Positions 39,189-50,918 of a stretch of DNA of 64,000 nt are shown piece after piece. The DNA comes from Pomacea canaliculata (taxonomy: Eukaryota; Mollusca; Gastropoda; Architaenioglossa; Ampullariidae), in NCBI RefSeq assembly GCF_003073045.1, contig NC_037594.1, positions 19,164,927 through 19,228,926 on the forward strand, read 5' to 3'. Positions within the stretch are counted from its first letter, which is position 1. Each line of letters begins with the position of its first letter. Under the pieces are notes generated by a model. The model was not told where the DNA came from, ran no database searches, and saw nothing but the letters and a program-made list of their open reading frames with translations. A program made the translations under genes and the position numbers.

Positions 39189-42100
39189 ATGATGGGTGTC
39201 AGAGGCCAGGTACGTACAATTTTGTAACAAGTAACTCTCTCATGGAACTTCATTTATACGAGAGAAAAGATTTCTGACATATTGTATTATTTCTCATCAA
39301 CGATAATACCTCTTTAGTCCATGCCTTACTTCAGAATAGTCTTTATTCAAAGATTCGCCTACCCTCACCCTCAGAATGAATTTCAGGTTGGATAATGAAC
39401 ATCAACCGACTTTTTTATTTACTTGGAAAGATCTAGATTTTGATTGGAATATAGGCGAAAGAAGACATTGTCATATTCTATTCTTCTTTTTCCTTGAAAA
39501 TAAAAACGGCATCTCCTTTATCTGTTTGTGGAAAAGAAGATTTAATGTACATGTAGATTTTCTTACTTTATTGATTCTAATAGTTTTCTGGTCAAGAAGA
39601 ATACTATTCGACAATTACGATTTTGAACTCATGGCAAAAAAGTAAATTTCTTAAAAGAATTTGAAATGTTCCACTGAATCACTGAACTGTTATGCATCCC
39701 TGCCCCAGACTACTATTATTTTATACTCTTCGCTGGCGTGTGCTATAGGTTTGTTTCCAGATTTTGTTTTGAAAACAAAAAACTAGATAACTGTCTGTGT
39801 CTCATTGCTTCCTCTTTCCTGAAAAGTTGTAGTCGATGAAATCTTTCTGGTGCCGAATGTTTACTGCTTTTCAATACTTGCTACTTAAAGTTTTCGCAAA
39901 ACATCTCCTTGATATTTGTTTCCAGACTAAAAGACATTCAAATAACTATTTTGATTTTATTTTCTTGGGAAGATTAATATAAAGTTTATAATTATGTTTC
40001 TAGACAGTTGTAACAGTAATGCATACGTGACAATAAAGATTTAATAACTGAAAATTTTATTTTAAACACCTGTAAAGCTAAAATTGCTGCTGTGTTGCGA
40101 CTTTGCCAAACCCTGATGTTTAAGAGTTCACAGAGCCTTATATCGTAAACTAAACGGAGGAAGTCGACATAAAATTAAGTTTAGGTATGGTCAATCCTTA
40201 TCATAAATTCGTACTTTCATAAGGTTTCAGAATCCTTTATTTAGATCGAGGCAAGATATAAATAAATAGTAACATTTGCTTATTCTGTTACCTAATTTTA
40301 AATAAATATTTGTCATTTGTCATTGACGACGTGCGTGCGCGTATGAGCAGTCGCTTGCTCTGGTGAGGACGGTGGTCGAGTGCGTGCATTTGTGTCGGTC
40401 ACTCGATCTTAAAGTTCTGAGGCTCTGTAACATGATTATTGTTGTCAGGGCCGTGCTTAGGGGCAGGCGGACGAGGCATCTGCCTAGGGCCCCGCGCTTC
40501 AAGGGGCCCCGCGCTTTTGATTGACCTGACGAACGTTACAAAAAATTAATCTGTATGCAGCGTGCTGTCAATGATAAAAGACGAGATATCCCTGAGGAAA
40601 AAATGACTTTAGATCCCAACTAAAAACCGTGTGATCGTGGCGTGAGGCCCCGCACACTAAGAACGGGCCTGATTGTTGTGACTGTAAAGTACATCATTGC
40701 TCAATAATAAAGGCCTGTTCGGGCCCGTGGCTTGAAAACTCACCACAAACTGATACGTTTTATAAGGGAATGAGAAGTTCTGGCTATACCTCCACATGCC
40801 GTGAAATAGACACAGTGAACCACTCACTATCATGATCCTTAAAACCCTAAGGATACAACACTCCTTCCCTTTGATTTTCCTCCCCCACTCTTCAAGTTGC
40901 GTGGTTCGTACGCGTGCTTGCGCCTATTTCTGCAAATTTTGCACAAAAACAAAAACAAAAAAAGGGACGCTAAACGTCTTCGTGACGAGTCTGTGCGCAT
41001 GTCCAGGCTGTCAGCCCCTCGGCACGTTGTCCCCACGTTGTCGTGTCACGTTGTCCCCGTCGTGTCTGTAGATGAGCGTAGGAAGAATTAATATTGCTGT
41101 CGTAAGATGAGCTCGTCAAATTACCAGCAGAAGATCGTCCCCACTGGGTCTCCGTGCACAGATGTTCAGTTTTAAAGTAATGACTTTCTCCAAATGTTTT
41201 ATTTTACGCGTAATTTTATATTTTACACAAGAAAAGCCTCACAGCAGACATTCGTTAACTTGGGCCACCTGAGTAATTATCTGTCTTCAGTTTTTATTTA
41301 GTCTGTTCATAAGTTCATGTGCAGTTAATAGCAACGTGCGTGGGTCGTAGACGAGAAGAAATTGCGAGAAATTAGTTTGTTCATAAGTTCATGTGCAGTT
41401 AATAGCAACGTGCGTGGGTCGTAGACGAGAAGAAATTGCGAGAAAGCGGGGAAGTAGAAAATAATTAGGAACGAGGAGGAGATTAATCATCTTTGTAGTG
41501 CATTTACCTCTTCATTTTGAAGTGAATCGCTTTTTTTATGTGATGAAACCATTTTGTATATTGTAGTGATTTCGAAAGGAATACAGGTGCCTGTGAATTA
41601 TACCTTTTTTTCCCCCCGTTAATTAGTCGACTTGTCCGCCTTCACATTTATTAGTTCTACTTTACCTGTTCGTTCATTCACTGTTCTCTACATCGTTCAC
41701 CCTTACATTTACATAATTTGACTTTATTCATTTGTTCATGTATTTATTTGTTTTTCCTTCGTTTATTCATTGGTTCGTTTATTTGGGTAATTTTATTGTT
41801 ACATTCACTTTTATAACTCATCCATTATCCTTTGTTAGTGTATTTTTTATTATTATTATTTTGTTGTTGTTGGTGTTGTTGTTGTTGTTGTTCGTTCATT
41901 GATTCCTTTGTTTAAGTAATTTTGTTGTTACATTCACTTTTATAACTCATCCATTATCCTTTTGGCAGTGTGTTGCACATTTTGCTACAACATTTATTTG
42001 TTTAAATAACCAACTTCTACGTTCTTAATTTATTCGTTCTTTTACATATAGCTTTTTTTCTAAAGCAGACATATCTTTACGAGCTAGCACACAATCCCAG

Positions 42101-44488
42101 TCATAAAAAGATTATTTATTAACGAAACATCAATAAAGCTGTTTTATTGCCATAACATTGTAATCAGTCTGTAAATGTCAGAGATCTTTTCATGCACTTG
42201 CACGTTGAATCAAACGAATTAAATCCACAGCAAACGAAAATTGTTTTCCCCAACCAATCTGCAGGAGAGGAACTTCTTGTAAACACCAGCTTCCTCTAGA
42301 ACAACACATTTCAAGCTGAATGAAGTGAGGTGGTCTGGAAATAACGTTGAACTATAAGTACTGACAATATCGACACACTGGAGAACAGCGGATCATCAAC
42401 ACGTGCAATTGTTCCTTCCTGCAGTGTCTCTGGGGAACATGTACACTAGCGTGGGAGGAACGAACCCCATTTTTTTTTTTTTTTAAATCAGTGCTCCAAA
42501 ATTTCGACGCAGTAATTTGTTGCTGGAGGGCATGAAAAGCGGAGTGTTGAATGATTAGAACAGGGCAATCCAATAGTGAAGGCGTGCACAATGGTGAGTG
42601 TGATGCATGTACTTTCCCCACCTGACCCACCTTGTTGAATGAATTTTGATCCATGAGAAGGCTGGGGGAGGATCGGTGAAAGAGGAAAGTGATGGGCACA
42701 AAAGCTCGTCCTTCGATAAGTATTGTCTCTATCCATTAACACCTCTTTTTCCGCCACGACCGAAGACTATCAGACTTATCCCGCCCAACTCCCTTTTTTT
42801 TCTTTTTTATTTATTTACTTATTATTTTTGAAGTTCATAATTTTAAACACTTTTAGGCCTTGCAATCTATTCAGATAACCAGTTTTTAGATACACAGTGC
42901 ACAATACAATTTTATAACTTTTAAAAATAAAACTGTTTTAAATAAGGTAAAACTGCTGAATCCAGACTTTCGATCTCGGCAAGTGGTACATAGAATACTG
43001 GGGACAAAAATAATTTTATTCACATGGGACTAGATTACAGACCTGGGCAAAGGCCGGCCCGCGGGCCGCATCCGGCCCGCCTCCTGTCTCTGACCGGCCC
43101 GCCCGCTGGCCCGCCGGCCCGCCGGCCCGCCGGCCCGCCCGCCAGTATATATACATATACAGTAGTGGGTAAAACTGAGTTAACTATATTAGTCCGGCCC
43201 TCTAAGACCATGCCAATTTCTCATGCGGCCCCTTGGGAAAATTAATTGCCCACCCCTGGACTAGAAGATGATGATATCTGTGACCTTTGCTGAGTTCTCA
43301 AAGAAAATATCCATCATATATTTTGGAATTGTAAATCCGTTAAGGATTTTGGGAGAAACTTACAAAATTGTACATTAAACAATTGCAAAAATGCTCCAAG
43401 GATAACTATCAGTGAATATCTTGTCTTTTTGGACGCAGTAATAACATTAGAAGCAGTTTTAGATAAAGAGAAGATAAGAGCACAAGTGTGGATGAAATAT
43501 GTCAGATAACTCTGTGACTAAAACAAAAACTGAGAAGAGATTGTGTATACATTGTTGCTGGACAGCGTGCTTGACTGACGGATGTACCCCTAAATGACTG
43601 TTACCTTATGTGCATACGTTGTTTGTTTTATATTTTTAAATACTGTATTTTATGTGTTATGTATTTGTGCAACGGAATTTTTATAAAAACGTAATGATCA
43701 ATTGTAAGGATTCTTACAACGCTGGGTAACCCACTTAATTAAACTTTCTTCAAACACCACAAAACGAAAGGTAGAAAGAAGCTCCAAATATTAATATTAA
43801 GAAGAATGATTATAGCCCACGTCCAGGGCTGGTGGGAATAAACAAACTTAAAACTTCTTAGTTAGATTGACCATCTCAGCTGAGTTCATGGTTGGCGAGA
43901 ATCGAGCGGACTTGCATGGACCTCTCGGTTTTTTTTTTCAGACTTGGTGGGGATTCCCTTCCCTCACTGGTTGGTTATTGATGATCAGCCAAGCAATGAT
44001 GTAATAATGGAAAATGTAAACCATGCCTTAAAAAAATTGTTGTGTTTGTGTTTCAGGTAGCCCGGCATTACCTCCCTTGCTGGGGTCTTGCCCGAGCCTT
44101 GTGTTGCTTCTCATCCAACGCGTTCATCGCCCTCTTCGTCCTCGTCTCTCTGTCCAGCGCTGCCGTCGTCACCACCTCCAGCATCCACACACCGACAGGA
44201 GGGTCGTGTGAGCCGAGCCTAGGCTCCATGGAGATCCGCTACAAGAACTGCACGCCCATGGTGGTGCCGGTGTTGGCGTGCACCGGACGCTGCGAGTCGT
44301 ACGCCAGGCCGGACCCCAACAACCCCATCGTCCTGCAGCGGGACTGCCAGTGCTGCAGCGAGCTGGAGCGGGTAGAACGCTACGTGCGTCTGCGCTGTCC
44401 GTCCCCCAACGACCCGCATCAAGTCGAGCTTTACCGCTTTCCACTCAGTTTTCCACGTAACTGTGCCTGTCGTCCCTGCTCCTCCTAA
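39189..44488 (+). CDS. burs: Bursicon alpha subunit, cystine-knot neurohormone (150 aa)
   Basis: Secreted cystine-knot subunit; with the beta subunit it activates the LGR2/rickets receptor in arthropods (cuticle hardening); molluscan roles are little known. Exon 1 (39189-39209) codes only MMGVRGQ and ends CAG|GTACGT; exon 2 (44057-44488, TAA) follows a TTTCAG acceptor in phase 0. Exon 2 opens with a basic segment, then the hydrophobic core FIALFVLVSLSSAAVV, giving a long signal sequence. The mature part has 11 cysteines in bursicon-alpha spacing, including CTGRCESY, DCQCC and the terminal CACRPCSS; ACTGRC, the CxCC pair and CRPC are diagnostic against bursicon beta and GPA2/GPB5. The start exon is inferred from donor, phase and Kozak context; exon 2's own start would be within the intron, which lacks a signal. 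Intron 1 is 4.8 kb. Confidence 0.9.
40446..40671. mobile_element. hAT-superfamily MITE, 226 bp, with perfect 8-bp target duplication
   Basis: Ends are CAGGGCCGTGCTTAG and, inverted, CAGGCCCGTTCTTAG. Both flanks carry ATTGTTGT (40438-40445 and 40672-40679), the 8-bp duplication typical of hAT. The interior has GGGGCCCCGCGC-type GC-rich stretches and no coding capacity. The intact duplication suggests a fairly recent insertion. Confidence 0.93.
41297..41446. repeat. 74-bp tandem duplication
   Basis: A unit running from TAGTCTGTTCATAAG through AATAGCAACGTGCGTGGG to AATTGCGAGAAA occurs twice head to tail with one or two mismatches at the junction. Recent duplication (or an assembly artefact) in bursicon intron 1. 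Confidence 0.9.
41765..41975. repeat. Two-copy direct repeat, period 129, with TTG/TTA microsatellite between
   Basis: ACATTCACTTTTATAACTCA followed by TCCATTATCC occurs at 41801 and 41930. The preceding 35 bases (TTCATTGRTTC... GTAATTTT) also match with several changes, so the duplication is older than the 74-bp one. (TTA)n then (TTG)n at 41848-41891 separates the copies. Confidence 0.85.
42975..43560 (+). repeat. LINE 3' remnant (L1/Tx1-like zf-RVT region), interrupted by a hAT-like element
   Basis: Before the inserted element the frame reads VVHRILGTKIILFTWD; after it, DDDICDLC, then ENIHHIFWNCKSVKDFG. This is the 'HRILGT ... C-x2-C ... H-x3-W-x-C' block at the end of reverse transcriptases of L1/Tx1-like LINEs. 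Stops follow near the end and the 5' part is missing. The element is dead and lies in sense orientation in bursicon intron 1. Confidence 0.7.
43036..43258. mobile_element. hAT-like non-autonomous element nested in a LINE, with GGCCCGCC repeats
   Basis: The left end near 43038, CAGACCTGGGCAA, matches the inverted right end CAGGGGTGGGCAA; adjoining CCGGCCCGCGGGCCGCATCC is typical of widespread Charlie-type hAT families. Flanks GACTAGAT (43028-43035) and GACTAGAA (43259-43266) give an approximate 8-bp target duplication. 43095-43143 is a run of GGCCCGCC-like units. No transposase. Confidence 0.75.
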
Positions 44489-44977
44489 ACTATCTACCCA
44501 CCCACCACTCTCTCTATCTCTCAACTCGACTGACCTCGCCTACTTCTGAAGAAAACGACACAAATAACGGTCCATGACTTGACTGAAGATTTACAAGAAG
44601 TATCAGATTGTCGTTGTTCTCAGCTGAATGAACGGCGGGTTTCTTCTTTCATTCCTCGTTTTTGTGGAATCGGAAATATCTCATTTCGCGGAGGGAAAAT
44701 AGACAGAGAAACAAGATCTGCCTGTCTGGCTGGGGGTTAAACAAGATCTGAAAACATCTTTCGGTTTTGTTTTCTTTTTTCCTGTACATTCTTGAGCTAC
44801 AAAGATGTCTTTATTTCTTTTATTCTCTCTCTCTCTCTGCATTTATGTATTCTCACATCAGCGAATGAAAATGACATTCCATTTCTTTCTACCATATTGT
44901 GGATGTGTTTATGTATTATGATAATTAGCTGTCATATTTTTTAACTGAGAGACTTAAATTACGTATGCACTCACACA

Positions 44978-45011
<34 letters not shown>

Positions 45012-46321
45012 CAGAGAGAGAAACGGAGAGACAGAGCTCTTGAACAATGCTGGTACCCGCTGCTCCCGTGTGAAAGGGATAGCTAGGGACCATAGCCACA
45101 TAATTATCAGGTACCAATCGGGTACATTGAATCTTTTTCATGAGGACCGCACTCGCGCTGTCTTTGTGAGAAAGGGAAGAAAGCAGACAGACGCACCTGA
45201 TGACTCGTGAACAGACTGGTAATTCTAACCGACAATGGCATTCACAATAAAATAGGTCCTGGGAAATGCTTGTAATGAAGTAAAATTACATTGATGCATT
45301 TTCTGTTTTTGATGACTATGTCAAAAGGAACTTATTATGACTATTTGCACGCCGGCTTTATATCCGCCCACATTTCATTTGGTCTCTGTCCTGCTCCTTC
45401 CTTCTTTTGTGCACTTTCCGTTTCTTTTTTTTTTTTTTCAATGGTTCTTTCTACTCAAGTGAAGATCTCAGATTTAGCCTGCATCAGCAGCATATAATAG
45501 TCCCCATCCTCTCCTCCGGTCCATCACCTCTAACGTCCTACGGTAACTTCTAGAAACACACCTACCCAACCCCTTCCCGCAACAACAAACAAACAAACAA
45601 ACAAAAAAAAAACAAACAATTGCTACCCCAATAATGACTGGGTAGTGAGCAGTGCTCACTTTCTGAAGCACAAAAGCGAATCGCGGATGCAGTACTGCAT
45701 TCCACAACGCTGCCTGAAACAAATATTCGTCCATGTGTGCAATGCTCCTGAAGATGGTGTGATTGTGAAGGTGACAAATGGATGTTGCTTGTCGTTTGGC
45801 TGAATGGTGAAGTTATTTATGGAAAAAATGCATTGAAATGCAAGAACAGATGTTGAGTTTTGCACTTGGTTGAGTGATCTTCATTGATGAATGGGGTGAA
45901 TCGTCTACAATCTAGCTGAATTATCATGTTGATTTATCCCAGTTCATCGTTGTGATGGCTATCCGCGGTCTGTGTATTGTTAGCTGAGTAATCATGTAAG
46001 GACAAGCGTGATAAACACATATTACACAGAAGCGCTTCGCCTGGCCCTGCGGCACGATGACATGTTGGTATAATGTCAAAGTAAATGAGATTATTTTTTT
46101 GGTAGCTTGTGGAGGCATTGTAACAAAAATGCAAACAATTCGAAAGCTTCAAAAATTTGTCAATGAAATAAAAAACAAAACTAATTTGTCCTTGTGTCAG
46201 TGTATGTGTGTTTGTAATTACATGCACAGGTTCTACATCACCGCTCTTTACTTTTTTCTAAATTCTCATTTCCTTCTGTGCCTTCTGTTGTTACCGAATT
46301 CTTCGAACAGGAAGCACGCAA

Positions 46322-46400
46322 GCAAGAGAGAGAGAGAGACATTGAAAAAAGGACGAGAGAGAGAGAGAGGGAGGGAGAGAGGGAACAAAAGGTGTGGAAG
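46322..46400. repeat. (GA)n-rich tract
   Basis: Imperfect GA repeats mixed with GAGG units. Open frames across it on either strand (EREREREK or SLSLSL) are repeat-driven. Confidence 0.85.
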
Positions 46401-47009
46401 AGCTGAGGACAGAGAAAAGGGGGAATAGAGAAATGAAAGGAGCGAGGAGATCGTAGATAATATTTCTTTAATTCCCAGGGATTCATTCTAGAGTTAATCG
46501 AAAAGCAATTTTTCAAAGCCATATGCAAACTGTTTCTTTTTCAAATACTTCATTAATTAAAGAGAATGAGATGTTCATAAAGGCAGTCTCATTTTTAAAC
46601 GTGTTTTGTCTTGGTAATTCAAGTCACTGATCAGTGATTTAAAAGTGCTAGACAGCTATAGCAATTTCAACCTGTTTGAAGGTGCTGAAATAGCGACCAT
46701 GACCATGTCTTAACGAGCCTGAAGTTCAAGCTGTTCATTTGATGTGGAGATGCTGCAAGACTCAAACCTTGCAGTCATCTGCAAAACCACAGATGAAGGT
46801 AAATTCGCCGAACAGAACTCGGTGGACTGTGATGTAGACAAACTCGCTGGAAATATGTCTGTGTATGAGTGTATGTTGTAGAAGTGACCTGTCTGTTATA
46901 TGCAAAAGTGGGTGCATGGTTGTTGATGATTTAGTCATCTGCGTCTCCTCTCTTATGTCGGCACTTTGTGTTGTCCATGCTCGAGTTTTGTTCATAAGAC
47001 CTTCTGGTC

Positions 47010-47390
47010 GCCTGCTTGACAAGCTCCACAGAGCTCAGAACAGTCCTGCCCGCAGTACCATGCCACACCGCTTCTTCGCGATCTCCTCTGGCTGCCAGTT
47101 GGTGCTCACATCGAATTCAAGATCGCCATGCTTTGTTGTGGTGTTGTTCATGGCCTTGCCCTGCAATCTATCTATCTGAGCTTGTGTTGCTATACCAGCC
47201 TTTCAGGTGAGCTCTGCTCACGCACTATACTCCACATATCAGACTGGAGACGTTTGGCCCTCGCTCTTTTCCTCCTCCGGCCCCAGTACTTGGAATGGTC
47301 TGCCTCCATCTCTTATCACAGTGGAATCGGTACATGCCTTCCGATATGGACTTAAAACATATTCTCTTTCGGAAATACGTACTATAAATA
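47010..47390 (+). repeat. LINE 3' remnant (CR1/Jockey-like)
   Basis: Translated pieces match the conserved 3' coding end of LINEs: LDKLHRAQNSPAR (compare KVQNSAAR), a shifted HWLPV-type block, FHGLAPxYLS-type sequence, then PSTWNGLPPSLITVESVHAF and YGLKTYS. The frame changes at least twice and the rest is absent. It appears to extend the family seen at 6580-7330. Confidence 0.75.
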
Positions 47391-47529
47391 GTCCATCCTG
47401 TTGTCCTTTCTCCCCTACAATCTCTGCGTTCCTTCGTGTTATATTCCTAACCGGTACATGTTCGCTTATGTACGTTGTGCTTGCAGACCCATAAGCATCT
47501 TTTTATACCCCTGCAAAAAATATGGAAAC

Positions 47530-48200
47530 AACAAACAGTGCCAGAACTACTGAGCCATAAAATTTAATCAGCCACCCAAGCAAAGTTATGCTAAAAATAA
47601 TACATTAGTACCACCGATGAAGAACGGCTAGCAGAGAAACAGGCTGGCTTCAGACCAGGTAGAGGTACAGTTGAGCAGATCTCTAACTGTAACATCATAA
47701 TAGAGAAAAACCTCCAGCACCAGCGAGACCTCTATCACAACTACAGAAACTTTAAAATGGGTTTTTGCAGAGTTGAGCAATATGGTCTATGTCATGAGGA
47801 AATTCAGCATCGATGAGGGCCTCGTCTAAATCATCGAAGCGCTAGATAATAGCTCAGCAAGCGGAGTGCTGCCAAACAGGAGCTTACTTTCACACGACAC
47901 CAGGCATCCATCAAGGGTTCACCCTTTCACATGTGCTGTTCAACATCTCCTTGAAGAACATGCATGAAACTCTTCACGACCAACACACTTCAATTTTCAT
48001 CGTTCGAGGGTCGATTTGCAACCTATGTTTTGCAGACGACCTCGATCAGATAGCAAACACTAACAGGGAATGACAAGACCTTACCACAAGTCTGACAAAC
48101 AGTTGGAACTGACAGGAATAAAATCGTGGTCATTGGAAACGGAAAAGCAGAGATTTACATGAACGGGACACGGCTCGAATAGGTAAAACGGTTTTAAGAT
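47530..48200 (+). repeat. Degraded RTE-type LINE reverse transcriptase
   Basis: 47610-48180 translates in pieces to an RTE-like reverse transcriptase: AEKQAGFRPGRGTVEQI, EKNLQHQRDLYHNYRNFK (finger/palm entry), FHTTPGIHQGFTLSHVLFN, and SICNLCFADDLDQIAN with the catalytic FADD intact as a motif. Stops and shifts break the frame. 47533-47595 also shares about 60 bases with 6588-6650 (both contain AACAGTGCCAGAACTACTGA), so another repeat piece abuts it. Confidence 0.8.
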
Positions 48201-50918
48201 GTAAATTAATCAGATGCACCAATTGTTCTTCTTCTTATTGATATTGCATCTTCTTTCCTTATCTACTCATTTCCACCAGAGGCCTTAATTTTATATCCAG
48301 GAGAAAAACTCGACAACCTAGTAACTTTTTTTCAATCTCGTTCCCCTCTTCCTTGACTAAACAAGCCCTTTCTGAAATTTATTATAAAACGTTTTTACAT
48401 CTGATGGGAAGATGATTTAAAAACATTCTCAGACTCTGCTGTATTTATGTTTTTTTTTTATATATACATTGTAGTATTGTAGACTTTTTTCATACATATC
48501 AGTTACGATTACTCTCACCAAAACATTTTCACAATCTGAATCGTGCCTTTATAAATTCTTTCTCAGTTCATAGGTTTCTAACCTTTTTAAACCGTATAAC
48601 CAGTTTAATCGTAAGGCATGGTGTCAAACGTAGCATAATTATTTTTTTTGTCTTGTTCTGGAGTTAGAGGCCTCCATCTCCATTCTTCCTTCCACCTCCA
48701 ACAGCAGACCTCATTCGATCTGTCAGCTTTGTTTTAATGTCCTTTAAAATGTTTTCTTTACGATTCACAACGCCCACTTCAGCCACGTTGCACGCACTAG
48801 CAGCTGGTCCTTGTGAGGACGGTGGGCCTTTCCCTCAGAATGACAGCAGTCTGAATTTGCTTACATCAAATACGTATACCTAACGAATGCCGTGCAGCCC
48901 AGCAACATTTTGCCAAACGTGTACTTGTACATAGGTATCGTAAGCATTACATACCCTCGAGACATCCGTAATTCTGCAGGCAGCGTACGCATTACAATCC
49001 GGCTCAGCACGTGCTTATTCTAATTCTAGTCACGTGGCGTATGCATTGTTGGCATGTGACACCTCAGTTTTAAATAAACTAGCGTTAGCATTAAAAGTCT
49101 ACTAGAATAGGCACTAATCATCATAGTAGACAAAATCATTATTGTCGTTGTCGCAGTGCTGCTGTCTCTGTCATCAGTCTTGACAGCGTAAATCAAACAG
49201 TGAATCTCATTCATTTTTCCTCTCCTCTACTTTGATCGTTCTTTCAGTTGGATCTGTCGTGGTATTGGTCTCCTACACACTTTCTATTTGAAAGGCCGAC
49301 AATGTGTTTTACTAGAGAGCGCATCCAGATACAAACGGTCACATGCATGAACTTCTTCACTCTCACACACACGCATACACACCCGCACAAAGTGCATGAC
49401 TTATCCATTAGGTTTAACGCAGCATGTTTCTCTACAAATTTCATGTTTTGCTGTTAGGATGGCGTGGCACAATGAAACAACTCTTTCCGCTCTTTCTCGC
49501 CATCTTACAGTCATTTAAAGGTCGAAAATGGCCGAATAAGCTGAGTGACCGCTCGTGCTAGGAGTAAATTGAATTTCAGCTTTGCGTGTTTGAATGTAAG
49601 GATCTTATTTGGCTTTTTAACACGGCTAATGACCAGTCAAAGCTACGAAAAGTAGGCTAGAGAAAATCTGAGGGTTTCCTGCTAATAATTTGTTTTTTCC
49701 CCTCCGCCTTCGCAGTGTGTTTTGTTGGGTTTTCTGTACAAGTTCACATCATACAAGATGTCACAGCATTTTGCGACAATTTGTTTTTGAGTTTATCTTT
49801 GTTTGCGTATTTGTTTCTTAAAGTTTTAATAGCTTAATCTTCCAGTGTTTATTGAGGCGATGAAACTCCTTCAACAAATCCAAAGATTTCCCGTAGGTGG
49901 ATGGAGCATATTTTGCAGTCTGACCTGACATTTGACAGGTGATTTGTTCCACCCACGCACCAGCTAACATCAGAGGCATTGCCATGATCATATAACATGA
50001 GGCGGTGTCAAGAAAAAACCTACCTTTTTTTCTCACGAATGAAGCTGTGTACTCACTCCACCTTATTAGCACGCCAACCCACTTTCCTAAGTTATTATAA
50101 CACCACAGTAATAAAAAAACCAAAGTTGGGCGACGCCAGCAAGCACGTATCTTGGGTGGGAGGTCTGGTTGCAAATCCACAGGGTGTCTGACAACTTGTC
50201 AGCCAAGGAACATCACTAATGGTATTCAGGCTGGTACTACTGTAATACAAACCGTTGTTAAGTGCACTAATGAGATGAATTACTACACCTGATGCGCAAG
50301 TAAGTGCAATGGCGACCATGATCTTTTCACCTGATCGCACGCTATTCTGAACAAGGCGCTGACTCTCAAGATGGTATGTGCCATGACGGGTTCTGCCCAG
50401 GGTGTGTCTATGCACGCACACATACGCACAAACGCGCGCGCACACACACACAAAACATGAAAGAGCACATAAACAGCGCATTCGTTCCGTCACATACTAA
50501 AAACAGAGAAACTGTTCACAAAATATAAGTCTTTGATACGATTCATTCACGATATAATCACAAGCTCACGTAAGACAATTTCGAAAAAAAAAATGCAAGA
50601 GAAAATCAGTCCCATGGGATAAGGGATGGGAGGTGGAGTGTCAGGTTTTGTCGAATCCCGCATTAACTACATGGGGTTTTTGTCCCACATGTTCGTTAAC
50701 CATCACAAAGCAGAAGACTGCTGTTAACTGTTCACCAAACTCCGCATTAGTTCATGGGCTTTTCTTCCTCGCTTTCACTTTCATTAATCATCACAAAACA
50801 GGAGAACACAAGACTGCTGTCATAACAAATCCAGAGGCGTGCAGTGGCGTGGAACGCCTTCCTGGAGAAAAGACTTCGCTGATTTCAAACAAAAACTCGA
50901 CGTCGAGAAGTCATCAGG

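Larger units (their letters stand above)
39210..44056 (+). other. Large intron 1 of bursicon alpha
   Basis: Contains a hAT MITE (40446-40671), a 74-bp tandem duplication (41297-41446), a 129-bp-period duplication (41765-41975), a LINE tail split by a second hAT-like element (42975-43560) and an A/T-rich remainder. No further exon seen. Nothing recognised in 39250-40430. Confidence 0.7.
44489..50918. other. Intergenic between bursicon alpha and YjbQ
   Basis: Holds the bursicon 3' UTR, (GA)n tracts (44990-45020 and 46322-46400), a CAAACAAA tract near 45590-45615, and LINE remnants at 47010-48200. Between 48200 and 50918 I find no supported gene; minus-strand frames at 49818-50180 and 50095-50493 have no recognisable family and overlap each other in different frames. 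Confidence 0.5.

Noticed and set aside
43024-43245. Pro/Ala/Gly-rich 73-codon frame
   Set aside because: Entirely made by the GGCCCGCC repeats of a hAT-like element.
44169-44524. Long minus-strand frames opposite bursicon exon 2
   Set aside because: Shadows of the GC-rich coding exon; the plus frame has 11 diagnostic cysteines.
49818-50493. Two overlapping minus-strand frames of 120 and 132 codons
   Set aside because: Different frames over the same DNA, partly CA-repeat driven, no splice or family support.
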